A stretch of 64,000 nt of DNA from RH-AL1 sp965214415. GTDB lineage: Bacteria; Pseudomonadota; Alphaproteobacteria; Rhizobiales; Beijerinckiaceae. Positions 9,108 to 19,773 of this stretch are shown one piece after another; positions within the stretch are counted from its first letter, which is position 1, and each line of letters opens with the position of its first letter. The notes beneath the pieces are model-generated. The model saw only the letters and a program-made list of their open reading frames with translations, searched no databases and was not told the DNA's origin. A program made the translations under genes and the position numbers. The stretch spans positions 930,001 through 994,000 of the forward strand of contig CBDCBQ010000003.1 in the NCBI GenBank assembly GCA_965214415.1. The letters run 5' to 3'.

Positions 9108-10328
9108 GTGGGACACGTCTTGAAGCCTTTGACGAAAAGCCAACGCTCGCGATCGTTCGCGGCGCGCTCAGTATGCGTCGTCACAGGTCTCGCGCTATCG
9201 GGCGCCTGCTCGCTCCTGGGCGCCTGCTCGACCGTGCCGACCCAGGGACCCTCTCGTCAATCGGTGCTCGACACCGGGGGGCACGCGAACTCTCCCTACC
9301 TGCTGGTGCCGGTCTCGGACTTCGCCATCCAGCAGCTCGCCCATTTCGAGGGGCCGAGCCTCTACGGCAAGTTCGGCGATTACCGGGGCCCCGTGCTGCA
9401 GACCGCCGGCATCGGCGACACGCTCGATGTGTCGGTCTTCGAGGCGGCGGGTGGCGGCCTCTTCTCGCAGCCGGTGTCGACGTCGACGTCGACAGGGTCT
9501 CATTCCGCGCAGATCCCGCCGCAGGTCATCCAGCGCGACGGCTCGATCACGGTCCCCTACGCCGGCCGCGTCAACGTCGTCGGCAAGACGACGCCGCAGA
9601 TCGAAAAGGAGATCGTCACGCAGCTGACCGGCAAGGCGATCGAGCCGCAGGCCATCGTCACGCTGGAAAAGAGCCTGTCGAACTCGATCACCATCAACGG
9701 CGAGGTCCTGAAGGGCCAGCGCATCCAGTTGTCGACGCGCGGCGATCACCTGCTCGACATCATTGCCGAGGCGGGGGGTCTCAACGCGCCGGCGAATCAG
9801 AGCTTCCTCGAGCTGAGCCGCGGCGGCCGCACGGTCCGCGTGGCCTTTCAGTCCGTCCTCAACAACCCCCGCGAAAACATCTACGCGCGGCCCGGCGACA
9901 CGCTGACCGTCGTCAAATATCCGCTGACCTTCACGGCGATCGGCGCGACCGGCAACAATTCGGTGCAACCATTCGATGCCGTCGGCATCTCGCTCGAGGA
10001 GGCGATCGGCAAGGCGTCCGGCCTGCTCGACAGTCGTGCCGACCCGGAAGGCGTCTTCGTGCTGCGCTACGAGCCCGTCGCGATCGCCCGCAATTACCCG
10101 GGCATCACCCCGGCGCAGGCCGCGCTCAACCTCGTGCCGGTCGTCTATCTGATCAACATGCGGGAGCCGAAGTCGCTGTTCCTGGCGCGGCGTTTCGCCG
10201 TCCACGACAAGGACATCGTCTACGTCTCGAACTCGGCCTTCAGCGACCTCCAAAAGGTGCTGCTCCTCGTCGGGACGATCACGGCGCCGGCCGTGCAGGG
10301 CATCGCCGCGGCGGCTTACATCAAGTAG
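9108..10328 (+). CDS. Polysaccharide export outer-membrane lipoprotein, Wza/KpsD type
   Basis: 406 residues. The N terminus has a lipoprotein signal with lipobox LLGACS near residue 40, so the mature protein should be anchored by a lipidated Cys. The polysaccharide-export domain has the typical IGDTLDVSVFEAAGGG and DGSITVPYAGRVNVVGKT, followed by SLBB-like regions (ITINGEVLKG at about 195; ARPGDTLTVVKYPLTFTAIG at about 264). Such proteins form the outer-membrane pore for capsule or exopolysaccharide. A KpsM-like ABC permease lies 3 kb away (13447). GTG at 9108 is the longest start; TTG at 9120 has the better-spaced GGTGGG. Confidence 0.87.
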   Translation: MGHVLKPLTKSQRSRSFAARSVCVVTGLALSGACSLLGACSTVPTQGPSRQSVLDTGGHANSPYLLVPVSDFAIQQLAHFEGPSLYGKFGDYRGPVLQTAGIGDTLDVSVFEAAGGGLFSQPVSTSTSTGSHSAQIPPQVIQRDGSITVPYAGRVNVVGKTTPQIEKEIVTQLTGKAIEPQAIVTLEKSLSNSITINGEVLKGQRIQLSTRGDHLLDIIAEAGGLNAPANQSFLELSRGGRTVRVAFQSVLNNPRENIYARPGDTLTVVKYPLTFTAIGATGNNSVQPFDAVGISLEEAIGKASGLLDSRADPEGVFVLRYEPVAIARNYPGITPAQAALNLVPVVYLINMREPKSLFLARRFAVHDKDIVYVSNSAFSDLQKVLLLVGTITAPAVQGIAAAAYIK

Positions 10329-10544
10329 CCGCGCGGGGGCGATCGGCGCTCGCCGACGGCTTCCGTTACGGGCATGCCGCGACGGCTCGAAAGTAGGCCT
10401 GGAAGAGGCCCGCGGGCGGCCGTTTTTCCGGGCAAAAAGTGCTTTCCGGTCATGCATTTCCCTGCAATCGGGGCTATATGAAAGGACGCTGTTCGAGCAG
10501 GGTCGACGCACGATCTCGGCGCCCCCACGGAGGCACTCCCGCAT

Positions 10545-12991
<2,447 letters not shown>

Positions 12992-12995
<4 letters not shown>

Positions 12996-13011
12996 CCCCT
13001 ATCGGGGTCAG
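12992..13011. terminator. Hairpin at the 3' end of gyrB
   Basis: An 8-bp perfect stem CTGACCCC/GGGGTCAG with loop TATC overlaps the gyrB stop codon and lies between gyrB and the convergent gene at 13033. There is no U-tract, so it may be a weak or factor-assisted terminator for either strand. Confidence 0.4.
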
Positions 13012-13032
13012 ACCGGGGTGCGTCTGCGTCCG

Positions 13033-13296
13033 CTACTTGGGCGCGGCCTCCGGGGCGGCGTCGGCGTCGGCTTTCGCCTTCTTCATCTTCTTCTTGTGCA
13101 TCTTCTTCGCGTGTTTCATCGGCTCGGGCGCGGACGTAGGCTCTGGCGCAAGTGCCGGGGCGGGCGGCGGCGGCGGCTCGCAATGGAAGGTGAAGGTCGA
13201 GCACAAGAAGTCGTCGAGCTGGGCCATGGCCGGCATCGTCGTCATCGTGAGGAGGCTCGTCGCCCCCAGTGCAATCAGAATCGTCCGGCCCCGCAT
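13033..13296 (-). CDS. Small exported protein with Pro-rich and Lys-rich tail
   Basis: 87 residues from the ATG at 13296, which has GGAGG about ten bases upstream. Signal peptide MRGRTILIALGATSLLTMTT is followed by a probable cleavage at AMAQ. The mature protein has two cysteines (FLCSTFTFHC), a proline run, then a strongly basic stretch of MKHAKKMHKKKMKKAK and an Ala/Pro-rich end. Composition suggests an extended, charged exported peptide. No family is recognised. It converges on gyrB. Confidence 0.6.
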   Translation of the reverse strand: MRGRTILIALGATSLLTMTTMPAMAQLDDFLCSTFTFHCEPPPPPAPALAPEPTSAPEPMKHAKKMHKKKMKKAKADADAAPEAAPK

Positions 13297-13446
13297 GCAA
13301 ACGTCCTCCACCTCTTGGTCCGCGCAGCCTAGCAAACCGTCGGCGGCCCGCCCATCCGCTTTTTGCGTTTGCATCAGCCCGCCAACCGCCAATTTGTCGT
13401 ATAGGTGGTGCAACGTGGCTTGGTCGCGAGCCTTTGGAGTGCGCCA

Positions 13447-14271
13447 GTGTCGATAGTTACCCTACCGGATCGGTCGAGCCGTGCCGTCGGTCTCCCGCGC
13501 AAACCATTTTTTCAATCCCTGCGCGGCTATTTCTACGTCATCTACGCAATCATGATGCACGACATCAAAAACCGGTTCTTCGGCTCTGGTCTTGGCCAGA
13601 TCGTCATGGTGCTTTGGCCGTTCGCCCATATTCTGCTGCTGATCATCATCTACAGCTTCATGAAACGTCCCAACCCCTACGGCGACAGCCTCATCCAATA
13701 TACCGCCGTCAGCGTGATGCCTTTCATCATTTTCAATTACGTATCGCGCTGGATCGTCTATTCCGCAGGCACAAACCGACAATTTCTACAATATCCGATC
13801 ATCAAGCCGCTCGACCTTCTTGTTGGCCGATGCCTGCTTGAAATCGTCAGCATCACCATCGTCACGGTAATGCTGATCATATTCGTTACGGCAATGGGAG
13901 ACAGTGCGATGCCGAGCAGTCCACTCCAGGCGTGCTACGCATTCTTCGCCACTCTTTTCCTGGCGATCGGCATGGGGTTCCTGAATGGCGCGATCGCGTT
14001 GGTGGTACCGCTTTGGCTGTTGGTCTACACCATCGTCATCATTCTGGCCTGGGCCGCATCTGGCGTCATCTTCGTGGCGAGCTACATGCCCGAGCAAATT
14101 CGCACGCCGCTCAGTTACAATCCGCTGCTGAATTGCACGGAGTGGTTCCGATCGGCCTATTACTCGGACTACCCGACCCTCGTGCTGGATCGGATGTATG
14201 TCCTGAAATTCGGTCTCATCACCCTGACAATGGGCCTGATTCTGGAGCGGCTGCTGCGCCGCCTGATCTGA
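13447..14271 (+). CDS. ABC-2 type polysaccharide/lipopolysaccharide export permease (KpsM/Wzm-like)
   Basis: 274 residues from a GTG with GGAG seven bases upstream. It has the cytoplasmic amphipathic start (RYFYVI-like RGYFYVIYAIMMHDIKNRF) and about six membrane helices ending with LTMGLILERLLRRLI, the pattern of KpsM/BexB/Wzm permeases. Such a protein pairs with a KpsT/Wzt ATPase to move a polysaccharide across the inner membrane. No ATPase, no KpsE-type copolymerase and no glycosyltransferase is adjacent. The gene is visibly less GC-rich than gyrB and metK on either side, which hints at transfer. The Wza-like gene at 9108 may belong to the same pathway. Confidence 0.82.
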   Translation: MSIVTLPDRSSRAVGLPRKPFFQSLRGYFYVIYAIMMHDIKNRFFGSGLGQIVMVLWPFAHILLLIIIYSFMKRPNPYGDSLIQYTAVSVMPFIIFNYVSRWIVYSAGTNRQFLQYPIIKPLDLLVGRCLLEIVSITIVTVMLIIFVTAMGDSAMPSSPLQACYAFFATLFLAIGMGFLNGAIALVVPLWLLVYTIVIILAWAASGVIFVASYMPEQIRTPLSYNPLLNCTEWFRSAYYSDYPTLVLDRMYVLKFGLITLTMGLILERLLRRLI

Positions 14272-14288
14272 GCGGGCGCGTCCACCCT

Positions 14289-15488
14289 TCAGGCCGCCAG
14301 CGCGCTTTTCATCTTGTCGACGAGGTCGGTCTTCTCCCAGGAGAAGCCGCCGTCGGCATCGGGCGTCCGTCCGAAATGGCCGTAGGCCGAGGTGCGCGCG
14401 TAGATCGGCTTGTTCAGCTGCAGGTGCTCGCGGATGCCGCGCGGCGACAGCCGCATGATGTGGGCAAGCACGGTCTCGAGCTTGTCCTCGGCGACCTTGC
14501 CGGTGCCGTGGGTGTCGACATAGATCGACAGCGGATCGGCGACGCCGATCGCGTAGGCGAGCTGGATCGTGCAGCGGTCGGCGAACCCGGCCGCGACGAC
14601 GTTCTTGGCGAGGTAGCGCGCGACATAGGCGGCCGATCGGTCGACCTTGGTCGGGTCCTTGCCCGAGAAGGCGCCGCCGCCGTGCGGAGCCGCGCCGCCG
14701 TAGGTGTCGACGATGATCTTACGCCCGGTGAGGCCGCAATCGCCATCGGGGCCCCCGATGACGAACTTGCCGGTCGGATTGACGTGCCAGACGGTCTCGT
14801 CCGTGATCCAGCCCTTCGGCAGCGTCTCGCGGATATAGGGCTCGACGATGCGCCGCACGTCCTCGGACGACAGGGTCTCGTCGACGTGCTGCGTCGACAG
14901 CACGATCTGCGTCACGCCGACCGGCTTGCCGTCGACGTATTTCACGGTGACCTGGCTCTTGGCGTCGGGGCCGAGTTTGACGGCATCGCCCTTGCCCGCC
15001 TTGCGGGCGTGGGCCAGGTCCTCGAGGATCTTGTGCGAATAGTAGATCGGCGCCGGCATCAGCTCCGGCGTCTCGCGGCAGGCATAGCCAAACATGATGC
15101 CCTGGTCGCCGGCGCCCTCGTCCTTGTTGCCGGCGGAATCGACGCCCTGTGCAATGTCGGCCGATTGCGCGTGCAGAAGGATCTCGACCTTGGCGTGCTC
15201 CCAATGGAAGCCGGCCTGCTCGTAGCCGATGTCTTTGATCGCGGCGCGCGCGACCTTCTCGATCTCCTTCGGGTCGATCGTCGGGCCGCGCACTTCGCCG
15301 GCGATTACCACGCGGTTCGTCGTCGCCAGGGTCTCGCAGGCGACGCGGATTCCGTAGGGGTCGAGACCAGCCTTGGCACCCTCGCGGAAGAACAGGTCGA
15401 CGACCTCGTCCGAGATCCGGTCGCACAGCTTGTCGGGATGGCCCTCGGAGACGGATTCGCTGGTGAAAAGGTAGTTCGCGCGCGCCAC
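14289..15488 (-). CDS. metK: S-adenosylmethionine synthetase
   Basis: 399 residues, complete; makes AdoMet from methionine and ATP. Motifs: FTSESVSEGHPDKLCD at the N terminus, the AdoMet synthetase signature GAGDQGIMFGYAC, and the P-loop-like GGGAFSGKDPTKVDRSAAY. An in-frame ATG two codons upstream directly abuts the GGGAG, so the GTG at 15488 is the better start; it is spaced six bases from GGGAG and gives MARANYLFTSESVSEGHPDK, the usual alphaproteobacterial N terminus. It converges on the ABC permease gene with 17 bases between stops. A possible operator lies 90 bases upstream (15577-15592). Confidence 0.95.
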   Translation of the reverse strand: MARANYLFTSESVSEGHPDKLCDRISDEVVDLFFREGAKAGLDPYGIRVACETLATTNRVVIAGEVRGPTIDPKEIEKVARAAIKDIGYEQAGFHWEHAKVEILLHAQSADIAQGVDSAGNKDEGAGDQGIMFGYACRETPELMPAPIYYSHKILEDLAHARKAGKGDAVKLGPDAKSQVTVKYVDGKPVGVTQIVLSTQHVDETLSSEDVRRIVEPYIRETLPKGWITDETVWHVNPTGKFVIGGPDGDCGLTGRKIIVDTYGGAAPHGGGAFSGKDPTKVDRSAAYVARYLAKNVVAAGFADRCTIQLAYAIGVADPLSIYVDTHGTGKVAEDKLETVLAHIMRLSPRGIREHLQLNKPIYARTSAYGHFGRTPDADGGFSWEKTDLVDKMKSALAA

Positions 15489-15576
15489 ATGCATCTCCCG
15501 ACAAACGATCGCTGCAGCGATAGAGGGCCGCCCCCGCGGAGGCAACCCGTCCCGCTTCGGCTGACGATATACGGTT

Positions 15577-15592
15577 ATAAACATATCCTTAT
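15577..15592 (-). promoter_or_regulatory. Candidate operator upstream of metK (imperfect AT-rich palindrome)
   Basis: Read toward metK the sequence is ATAAGGATATGTTTAT, an imperfect inverted repeat in an otherwise GC-rich leader. It resembles the ATAAAGATATCTTTAT-type sites bound by SAH-responsive ArsR-family regulators (SahR) in front of methionine-cycle genes. The match is from memory of the consensus and not tested. I do not see a SAM-II or SAM/SAH riboswitch in this leader. Confidence 0.35.
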
Positions 15593-15752
15593 CAGAAGAA
15601 AGCGCTATCGGAGTCGCCGAGACGGAGGCGATCGCCGCGTGAGCCGTGGCGGGTGCCGACGCGGCCGTCTTCGCCCGTCATCGATTGCGCCCCGACGTTG
15701 CACCTGACGCGTTGCGCCGGGCCGGTCACGCTGGTACCCGTAGCGACGCGGC

Positions 15753-15828
15753 GCCGGTTTAGCTCAGTAGGTAGAGCAACTGATTTGTAATCAGTAGGTC
15801 GCGGGTTCGACTCCTGCAACCGGCACCA
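15753..15828 (+). tRNA. tRNA-Thr (anticodon UGU)
   Basis: A 76-base cloverleaf with encoded CCA: acceptor GCCGGTT pairs with AACCGGC, D arm GCTCAGTAGGTAGAGC, anticodon arm ACTGA-TTTGTAA-TCAGT with anticodon TGT at 15786-15788, T arm GCGGGTTCGACTCCTGC, discriminator A, CCA. The 3' 46 bases are part of a 47-bp direct repeat whose second copy is at 29954-30000, so the gene is the integration site of the island. Confidence 0.97.
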
Positions 15829-15829
15829 G
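15783..15829 (+). repeat. attL: 47-bp direct repeat, tRNA-Thr 3' part
   Basis: Exact 47-bp copy of 29954-30000, running from within the anticodon loop to one base past the CCA. It marks the left junction of the integrated element; the island restores an intact tRNA gene. Confidence 0.9.
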
Positions 15830-15961
15830 CGATTACAATGAGTTAGCAAACAAAGCGGATGTTGCTTGAGAAGTGCGGACCCCTAGCGGACCTACGGGTA
15901 TTCGGGACAAATGTGCGATACGGAAGGCGCGGCGAAAACCTAATAGCCGCGACGCGTTCGC

Positions 15962-17440
15962 CTATCGGCAAACCACGAACCCACTCATCGCCCGTGCCGC
16001 GTCCGCTATATCGGCGGGGTCCATCGCCTTCCCACCGGAAGAGCCTGTCTTGTACGCCACGCGGTTGGCATCGAGGAACGTCGCTACCACCGCCGACTTC
16101 ACGGCGAAATTGACATTCTGCGGCAGGTCGCCCGAGGCGTTCGCGACCTTCACCGCGTCGAGCTTGGCCGACACCACGCCAACCAAGTTGCCGGCGCCGT
16201 CGAGCAGTGGTCCGCCGGAATTGCCGGCCTGGACGGGGACAGAGACCTGCAGATAACGGGAATCGTCGTGCAGGCCGGTGAGCGCCGCGACGTTGCCGAG
16301 CGTGAAATTGCCCGAGGTCGAGAGCAGGTCGGAGTGCGGGAAGCCGAACGCCTCAACGCCCTCGCCGAGCCGTGTGCCGATCCGCAGCGCCGCGACCCGC
16401 TTCGGTGCCTTCCCCAACGCGAAGTCGAGCTTCAGGATCGCGAGATCGTTCGTCGTGTCCGTCGCGGTGCGTGCGGCCTCGAGCACGGTGCCGTCGTCGG
16501 TCTTGACGAGCACCTTGGTGCAGTCGGCGACGACATGCGCGTTGGTGACGAGATAGCCGTTGTCTGACACGAAGAAGCCGGTGCCGGTCGACACCGTGTC
16601 CTTGTCGCGCGGCGGCTCCGGCGCGGGATCGCGCGGCAGGGCTGCCGGCTGCTGCTCGGGTGGCGGCCCGACGCGAGCCTCGGCCTGTGGCGCGCCGCCG
16701 TCCGGCGGGTCGACGAAGAACTCGCCCTTCATGGATGCACCAAGCACGGCAGAATCGATCACCGCGATGCGTTCGGCATTCACATTTTCGGCCTCGTTGT
16801 TCCATTCAAGCGCGAAGCCCGTTACCGCACCGTGGTCCTCGTGGTAGCGGTAATAGTGGTCGTTGTTGTCCGGCGTCGTAGCGGAAACCACGAACCAGCC
16901 GTCCTTCACCACGTCGTAATGGATCGTCGCCTCCTGGCGCGCTTTCTCAGCTATCAGCTCGTCGTGGATGCGCTCGAGGCTCTTGCCGCCGACCGAGACA
17001 AAGTCGAGCCACAAGCGCCCTTGCCGGTCCTTGTAGTGCAGGCCCGTGCTGTTCTGCTTTACGTCCAGCCCGAGGCCCGCGGGCACCCAGACGGTTGCAC
17101 TGCGGCCGGGGAAGACGACCTTTTGGAAACCCCATTGGGCGAGGTAGGGGTTGGCGACCTGGATGAGGCGCTCGATCTGCAGCTTGTCGAGGCGCCCGGT
17201 TGGTGCAAAGCCGTTCGCCTCCTCGAACTGCTGCACCGCCTTAAACGTGCGAAGCGTGAAATGCTCTGTCGGCACCGAATTGGTGTAGCCGCCGGCGATC
17301 AGCCACAGCTGCATGACCTGACGGAACTTGATGTTGAGCGATCCGTCGAATGCGGCCTGCGCCTCTGCATAACCCGGGGAAGCCGCGGCTGGTGAAGAGG
17401 CCAGCAAAGCAAGGAAGACCCACGCGACCTGCCGCATCAC
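15962..17440 (-). CDS. Exported trypsin-like serine protease with peptidoglycan-binding-like N-terminal domain
   Basis: 492 residues. A signal peptide (WVFLALLASSPAAA) is followed by a helical domain resembling peptidoglycan-binding domain 1 (TLRTFKAVQQFEEANGFAPT, about 62-81), a middle domain of unknown type (about 105-245), a Pro-rich linker (256-280) and a chymotrypsin-fold protease domain with the triad His302 (LVTNAHVVADC), Asp332 (TTNDLAILKL) and Ser408 (VQAGNSGGPLLD). All three catalytic residues are present, so it should be active in the periplasm or outside the cell. It is the first gene inside the island's left end and has chromosome-like GC. It lacks PDZ domains, unlike DegP. Confidence 0.88.
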   Translation of the reverse strand: MMRQVAWVFLALLASSPAAASPGYAEAQAAFDGSLNIKFRQVMQLWLIAGGYTNSVPTEHFTLRTFKAVQQFEEANGFAPTGRLDKLQIERLIQVANPYLAQWGFQKVVFPGRSATVWVPAGLGLDVKQNSTGLHYKDRQGRLWLDFVSVGGKSLERIHDELIAEKARQEATIHYDVVKDGWFVVSATTPDNNDHYYRYHEDHGAVTGFALEWNNEAENVNAERIAVIDSAVLGASMKGEFFVDPPDGGAPQAEARVGPPPEQQPAALPRDPAPEPPRDKDTVSTGTGFFVSDNGYLVTNAHVVADCTKVLVKTDDGTVLEAARTATDTTNDLAILKLDFALGKAPKRVAALRIGTRLGEGVEAFGFPHSDLLSTSGNFTLGNVAALTGLHDDSRYLQVSVPVQAGNSGGPLLDGAGNLVGVVSAKLDAVKVANASGDLPQNVNFAVKSAVVATFLDANRVAYKTGSSGGKAMDPADIADAARAMSGFVVCR

Positions 17441-17624
17441 ACACCTCTACCAGACGTCGCGTGTAGTTCTGGCATTTCGCAAGGCAGGAGGGAAGTCGGC
17501 GGAAAGACGGCACGCCGAAGGGGTTAGCGTTGCCCCATGGCGTGACGCAGCTCGGGACGACGCTCCAAGCGCAGAACAGCTCCGCGCGCTCGACTCTCGA
17601 GCCTACTCGTTCTACCTTTGTTCC

Positions 17625-17900
17625 ATGGGCAGAGTGAAGGACAAGCTTGGTGATGCACCGCCAACGCTGGGAGCGGTGCGGCGCCTCGGAGCGACCGCGT
17701 TGTTCGTGGCGTGCGCGCCGCCGTGCAAGCGGCGCGCGAGGATCGAGATCGCCGCGCTGCGACTGCCGGACGACACGCCCTACGACGAGATCACCACCCG
17801 GCGTCGTCTCGTCTGCACCGAATGCGACCGCCGAGCCGGTCCTGCAGCTATCTCGATCGACTGGGACGTCACGGCGTCGAAGCCTATGGACGGGCGCTGA
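17625..17900 (+). CDS. Small protein with two cysteine pairs, unknown function
   Basis: 91 residues starting MGRVKDKLGDAPPTLGAVRR. It contains ACAPPCKRRARIEIAALRLP and, later, VCTECDRR; the CxxxC and CxxC pairs could bind zinc or iron. Similar short proteins of this layout (a 'GxxRLGAT.. C..C ..LPDDTPY..C..C' pattern) are common as uncharacterised genes in Hyphomicrobiales. The downstream stretch to 18.8 kb is full of broken genes, so this one may be an intact survivor or itself inactive. Confidence 0.5.
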   Translation: MGRVKDKLGDAPPTLGAVRRLGATALFVACAPPCKRRARIEIAALRLPDDTPYDEITTRRRLVCTECDRRAGPAAISIDWDVTASKPMDGR

Positions 17901-17942
17901 TCGTTGGCCGCGGGGGCCGACGAACTGAGAGCTCTGGCGGCG

Positions 17943-18119
17943 CGCATGGCGGGGGCTTCGGCAGGCGCATCGTCGTCCAGGCCAAATCGGCCGAGATGGT
18001 CGCAACCGTTCTCCGAGCCTACGCCGATATCATCTCACGTCCGGGCGTCGACGACGTGGGCCGTTTCAGGTCGACGTGTCGGATGGGGGCGGCATCATCG
18101 AAACGCTAGAGAAGTGGAC
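17943..18119 (+). pseudogene. Frameshifted gene remnant, unknown family
   Basis: One frame reads GFGRRIVVQAKSAEMVATVL and continues to RPGVDDVG; a shift near 18058-18062 opens FQVDVSDGGGIIETLEKW in the next frame up to a stop at 18119. The two pieces look like one protein-coding sequence split by a single-base indel. No family is recognised and no intact start is visible. Confidence 0.35.
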
Positions 18120-18233
18120 CTGCGCGCCGTGATCGCCTACCGCGGCGTGACGACTGCCGGCGAGTTACGGCACGCCAGCTTCAAGGGGTTGGCTGAGGTC
18201 AGTTCATCGCAGGCGTGGGAATTAACGAATTAA
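18111..18233 (+). pseudogene. Remnant of the C-terminal end of an ATP-dependent DNA ligase (LigD-like)
   Basis: About 40 codons ending at 18233 include LRAVIAYRGVTTAGELRHAS followed by FKGLAE. This closely resembles the end of the ligase domain of LigD/ATP-dependent ligases, where YRGWT..G.LRHASFKGLRE is a hallmark. No upstream catalytic lysine motif or rest of the gene is present, so it is a tail left after deletion. Confidence 0.5.
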
Positions 18234-18360
18234 CCGGCACTAGGTAGCAAACTCACCAAGCGGCACCTGTTCCTACTTTGTTGTTTTTGTTAGACTTAGG
18301 TCGCGCGTCCATGTCGTGAACGCCACGCGAACCAATCCGGATTGCGCCTGTGGACAAGGT

Positions 18361-18797
18361 ATGGCCGATCCCCACGTCATCTCCGCCTTAGACGACAAGC
18401 TTCACGAGCTACGCCTCGATCGTCACCTATGAAGAGCGCCTGGATCAAGCTCGGCACGAGCTTGCGGTCCTCACCACGGCTCTGACAATCTTCCATCGCG
18501 ACGGGGGCCGGATCGACGACACGCGGCCCGCTACGGTCCGGAACCTGTACAAGCGGGTGAGGCCATCCGCATCTGCTGGACGGCGCTGGCGGAGTGCCCA
18601 GGGGGCATGACACGCGTGAGTTGGGGATCGTCTGTCTTGGCGCCCGCGAGTTCGATCACGAAGACCCGGTGCTGTTGCGGGCCATGATCGGGCTGCTATC
18701 GAACCTGCTTAAGAAGGCGGTCCGGCGCGGGGAGGTGGTGAAGGTGCCGGGCGGCGAGCGGAAGGCGACATGGCGCGCACCTCTACCGAAGAGGTAG
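18361..18797 (+). pseudogene. Frameshifted hypothetical gene (MADPHV-type family)
   Basis: The sequence begins MADPHVISALDDKLHELR after a fair ribosome site (GGACAAGG). It shifts frame near 18410 into YEERLDQARHELAVLTTALT, and shifts again near 18556 (one base lost in a G run, TACAAGCGGGTGAGG) into EAIRICWTALAEC and on to the end KVPGGERKATWRAPLPKR. Joined, this matches a family of about 140-residue alphaproteobacterial proteins that start MADPHV and have an N-terminal coiled coil and a winged-helix-like C terminus; their function is unknown. Two indels make it inactive. Confidence 0.6.
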
Positions 18798-18816
18798 TCG
18801 TGGCCGCACTACTCCG

Positions 18817-19662
18817 TCACGGAGTCGACGGTTCACCTAGAAAAATCGATTCGTCGATAAGACCATCGGGCTCGTATCCGGTCTCTCCAAATACTCGGCT
18901 AAACCGCTCATCTCCCAAAATAAACCTGTTTTTCTCCATAGAAACCCGAAGGATCTCATTTGTTCTTTTTAGATATACTCTCTTGTCGATTACACCCTCC
19001 CCCAGAGCATTGACCAATTCGGCTTGTAAGGCATGAAATTCCGATTTTTCTTTCAGTAAATCATTTCTTTCTTCACCCACAAGTTCGACCCCGGCAAATA
19101 TACGGTCAAATTCACTGATAAAAGTACTGCCGGACTCCATGTAGCTGAGAAGGTCGCCCATTGCTGGGGATTCGTCGACAAGGCCGTACGCCAGTGAGCT
19201 TTGCGCCATATCTTGACCCTTCCCTGCGATCTTCTGCTGGTCGGCTTCATCGTAATCAGTATGCATTGATGTTCGCGATTGCGAGATGCAAGTACTAAGC
19301 CGCCGCATCCAGCGGTGGCGCCCGATGGGCCACCGCACTCCATAGTCCCCATAAGTGTATAACGAGACGTTATAGCCCCTGGCCGAACTGACGCGCGTCA
19401 TTGTAGGCAGCAGAATGCGGTTAGCAGTCTGGTGGCATACGCCATCAATGCCGTACGTAATTTCTGCCGTTCCAAGCGGCTTCGAGAGGCAGTTTGCCAA
19501 AAACGAGTTGCCTACGCCGTTCGTGGGAGGTTGACCTTGCGTGTAGCTACCCCAGCATCGCCATATCCAACCGCAGTCGCTTTCGACATACGTGTGATCC
19601 CACGATAAATATGAGATTGGCGTCGTCAGCCCGCGCAGAACCGCTGACATAGAACCGCTCAT
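18817..19662 (-). CDS. Unknown protein with Cys-His-Gln motif
   Basis: 281 residues from the ATG at 19662 (GAGG eleven bases upstream); an upstream GTG at 19704 is possible. The N-terminal half is aromatic and Cys-rich: SYLSWDHTYVESDCGWIWRC, then GNSFLANCLS, ITYGIDGVCHQTANRILLP and YTYGDYGV. The compact GVCHQTANRILLP block looks like a conserved active-site-type motif with adjacent Cys and His. The C-terminal half is charged, probably helical, and more AT-rich in DNA than the first half. There is no signal peptide. I do not recognise the family. It lies alone between pseudogenes on the island. Confidence 0.6.
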   Translation of the reverse strand: MSGSMSAVLRGLTTPISYLSWDHTYVESDCGWIWRCWGSYTQGQPPTNGVGNSFLANCLSKPLGTAEITYGIDGVCHQTANRILLPTMTRVSSARGYNVSLYTYGDYGVRWPIGRHRWMRRLSTCISQSRTSMHTDYDEADQQKIAGKGQDMAQSSLAYGLVDESPAMGDLLSYMESGSTFISEFDRIFAGVELVGEERNDLLKEKSEFHALQAELVNALGEGVIDKRVYLKRTNEILRVSMEKNRFILGDERFSRVFGETGYEPDGLIDESIFLGEPSTP

Positions 19663-19773
19663 CGCTACGAAACCCTCACCCCACAATAGAGCGGAGCCTT
19701 TCACGGGCCTAAACGCGTGCCAAGGCCAAACTGCAACTTTTTCTTTCGTCTAATATGGCATTTTTGCTACGGG

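Noticed and set aside
15495..15600. SAM-II or SAM/SAH riboswitch before metK
   Set aside because: The leader does not show the expected conserved cores or pseudoknot; a protein operator explains the AT-rich element better.
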